Assembly (NCBI GenBank): GCA_021186555.1
Contig: JAJKFL010000042.1
Coordinates: 42,321,980-42,385,979 of the forward strand
Length of the DNA: 64,000 bases
Direction of reading: 5' to 3'
DNA from: Reticulitermes speratus
Lineage: Eukaryota; Arthropoda; Insecta; Blattodea; Rhinotermitidae
Below, in pieces: positions 62,578 through 64,000 of this stretch. A program made the position numbers and the translations under genes. Under the pieces are notes generated by a model. It was not told where the DNA came from, did no database searches, and saw only the letters and a list, made by a program, of their open reading frames with translations. How positions within the stretch are numbered: position 1 is the first letter of the stretch; every line of letters begins with the position of its first letter.

Positions 62578-62745
62578 TATGAAGATTCATATCTTTTGGG
62601 ATATCACACCATGTCCGCTGGTACAAAGTTTATGTTTTGGAGAAGCCTGCAGCTTGCAGCACCTGCTGACACAGTGTCATATCCCAGACGTCTTGGATCT
62701 TCACCAACACCAGTGTGAAAACACCAAATTTCACAACTGTTGTTT
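62578..62745. repeat. Foldback-family element, decayed
   Basis: GAAGATTCATATCTTTTGGGATATCACACCATGTCCGC at the left; CTGACACAGTGTCATATCCCAGACGTCTTGGATCTTCACCAACACCAGTGTGAAAACACC at the right, inverted. The centre TTTTGGAGAAGCCTGCAGCTTGCAG is too changed to score as a hammerhead-like core. Confidence 0.7.
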
Positions 62746-62865
62746 AGTTTGCACCAAACAAAATCTTGAACAAAATACAAAAATCAAACAATCAACACTC
62801 AGCATGCAGGGAATACCACAGCATAATCCTTGCTTTAATGTATATTGCACAAAAGTTTTTAAGTA

Positions 62866-63589
62866 CCGTATATTCTCGAATCTAATGCGCACCCTTTCTA
62901 TAGTTTTAGAGGGCTAAAAAATCAGATGCGTATTAGATTCGCGTGCGGATTAGATTCGCGGTCTAGAGCTGGATTTTTGAAAAATGATTGAGCTGCTGTA
63001 CGTGCCGTAAGAACAATACAATACAATAATCTATTATTTTATTATTTATTATTATAATAATATAATAATTGGGTCCAGTGAATTTCCTTCGTGATGCCTC
63101 ACACCTGCTGATCGCTGCCTTGTGTTTCCGCCATAGTCGAACGTTGCTTTCATTAACTCCAAAAATTGCAGCGGCTTTGCGGTTTCCATTCTCCTCTGCG
63201 CACCGAATAACTTCACGTTTGAACTTCGCCGTATATGAGAGTCGTTTAGATTTCAGGTGTCCCTCTTCCATAACTACGGTACACGACAAATTGGAACAAG
63301 CACCTCCCACGTTTCAACAACTAAAGTTCAGCTGGCTTCAGACGAGATTGCGCACGTCTGTTGAGAAAGGCCCGGCCTCTATCGGTATGACTCATCGGCC
63401 ACAGGTGTAGCGTCGGATTTTAACGCATTGGTAACATCCAATATTATTCAATCAGTCGCCCCGTGGGCAAGGGGTGGTTGAAGGAAAGGTGCGGATTAGA
63501 ATCGCGAACTAACTTTTTTTCGTTTAAGAAGTCGCCAAAAACTGGGTGCGCATTAGATTCGGATGCGCATTAGATTCGAGAATATACGG
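62866..63589 (-). mobile_element. Short pogo-like element with perfect inverted ends
   Basis: Perfect 26-bp terminal inverted repeats at 62866-62891 and 63564-63589, beginning CCGTATATTCTCGAATC, flanked by TA on both sides (62864-62865, 63590-63591), the usual pogo/Tigger target duplication. Further copies of a G(A/C)GGATTAGATTCG / GCGCATTAGATTCG word lie inside both ends (62930-62960, 63480-63500, 63545-63575). They probably served as transposase-binding sites. Only a helix-turn-helix fragment is encoded inside. Confidence 0.9.
62963..63310 (-). pseudogene. Truncated pogo-type transposase (DNA-binding part only)
   Basis: A 115-codon ORF. Residues about 20-75 (KSKRLSYTAKFKREVIRCAE, NGNRKAAAIFGVNESNVRLW, RKHKAAISRCEASRRKFTGP) form a psq/CENP-B-type helix-turn-helix. 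After GPN the text turns into an Ile/Asn-rich stretch from an (ATT)n run, so the reading is lost there and the DDE domain is absent. Possibly a DNA-binding remnant, but more likely simply an internal-deletion derivative. Confidence 0.75.
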
Positions 63590-63849
63590 TAGTCATATGC
63601 TGCCAGAGAGATGCAGTCTGTGAAGAAAAGAAGTGATACCAAGACACTGTACTGTTTCATTTCTACAGCAAATGACAGCATCAATGCAGATTCTGTCTTC
63701 CTCTTTTTCTCTCTCACATGCCCCAACACAGTACTGACCTCATCAGAAACAGCATGCACTGAAAATGAAGCTCACAAATTCATGCCAACTACTACTCAAG
63801 CTTCTTAAAACATTAAAGGGCTATATTAACATGGTACGATGTGCCAGGC

Positions 63850-64000
63850 AGCATCTTAAAGATTACTGTCTTCTGGAATGGTAGCTCATTACCAACGTTT
63901 CAGAAGAACCTGCTGTCTCCATCTTCAGGGTTCTTCACTCTCTACCCCGAACATGGGTGGAGCCAGTTCTTCTAAGATGTTGGTAATGTGCCAATATACC
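63850..64000. repeat. Foldback-family element, cut by the window end
   Basis: AAAGATTACTGTCTTCTGGAATGGTAGCTCATTACCAACG, then the core on the minus strand, then an inverted segment toward GAACATGGGTGGAGCC and TTCTTCTAAGATGTTGGTAATG. Confidence 0.6.
63890..63932 (-). ncRNA. Hammerhead-like ribozyme motif
   Basis: Minus strand: ACC, CTGAAGA, one extra base, GGAGA...TTCTTCT (about 4-5 pairs of stem II), GAAAC, GTT, GGT. ACC and GGT pair. All core bases fit. Confidence 0.4.

Noticed and set aside
62963..63310. Functional small DNA-binding gene
   Set aside because: The reading runs into an (ATT)n stretch after the helix-turn-helix and the ORF lies wholly inside a TIR-bounded element. Recorded as a truncated transposase instead.
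59648..64000. Last exon of the chitin deacetylase
   Set aside because: I looked on the plus strand for the usual continuation after LDW (a Val/Trp-rich segment and a Cys-rich end) and found no convincing acceptor-flanked match, so it is left as outside the window.

Overview
The window looks like a gene-poor stretch of a large insect genome. Two multi-exon, intron-rich animal genes are visible, one of them an insect cuticle-type chitin deacetylase. Most of the remaining sequence is dispersed tRNA-derived SINEs, decayed non-LTR retrotransposon tails, hAT-type MITEs and foldback repeats. The LINE tail family (translations ending in [21 protein letters not shown], followed by an AGTT-rich tail) and the gene content suggest a hemimetabolous insect, perhaps a cockroach or termite. 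That assignment is inference.

Region by region. 1-9.3 kb has no recognisable gene. It holds SINEs, LINE tails, two hAT MITEs (3753-4238, 8693-9176) and a tandem array with a period of about 142 bp (4868-5809). 9387-15334 (+) carries the last five exons of PIH1D1, a subunit of the R2TP/HSP90 co-chaperone complex; the exons for its N-terminus are upstream or not recognised. 15.5-49.9 kb is again repeat territory: a minisatellite open in several frames (18.66-18.98 kb), many SINEs with intact target-site duplications, MITEs, a reverse-transcriptase fragment (42983-44015, minus) and a 38-bp-arm hairpin (45583-45660). 49951-59647 (+) carries seven exons of a chitin deacetylase of the CBM14 + deacetylase type (CDA4-like). 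The signal-peptide exon and the last exon(s) were not found. 59975-60958 (-) is an intact 327-codon ORF with Tigger/CENP-B-type DNA-binding domains but no transposase core. 61.17-62.10 kb is a large palindrome. 62866-63589 is a short pogo-like element with perfect terminal repeats and a partial helix-turn-helix ORF.

The two host genes have no evident functional link. PIH1D1 acts in the assembly of large complexes (snoRNPs, RNA polymerases, PIKKs). The deacetylase-like protein should act on, or bind, chitin in extracellular matrix. In the deacetylase the positions that normally hold the metal are replaced (TFDG instead of TFDD; both His of HSxxH lost). It also has a tandemly duplicated 24-bp in-frame splice acceptor and an apparent frameshift in its first visible exon.

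The most unusual repeated signal is a hammerhead-ribozyme-like arrangement (CTGANGA, stem II, GAAAC, then a UH site closed by a short stem I). It occurs in at least eight places, both in the large palindrome and in a dispersed foldback family. This is a reading by eye and has not been checked with a covariance model.
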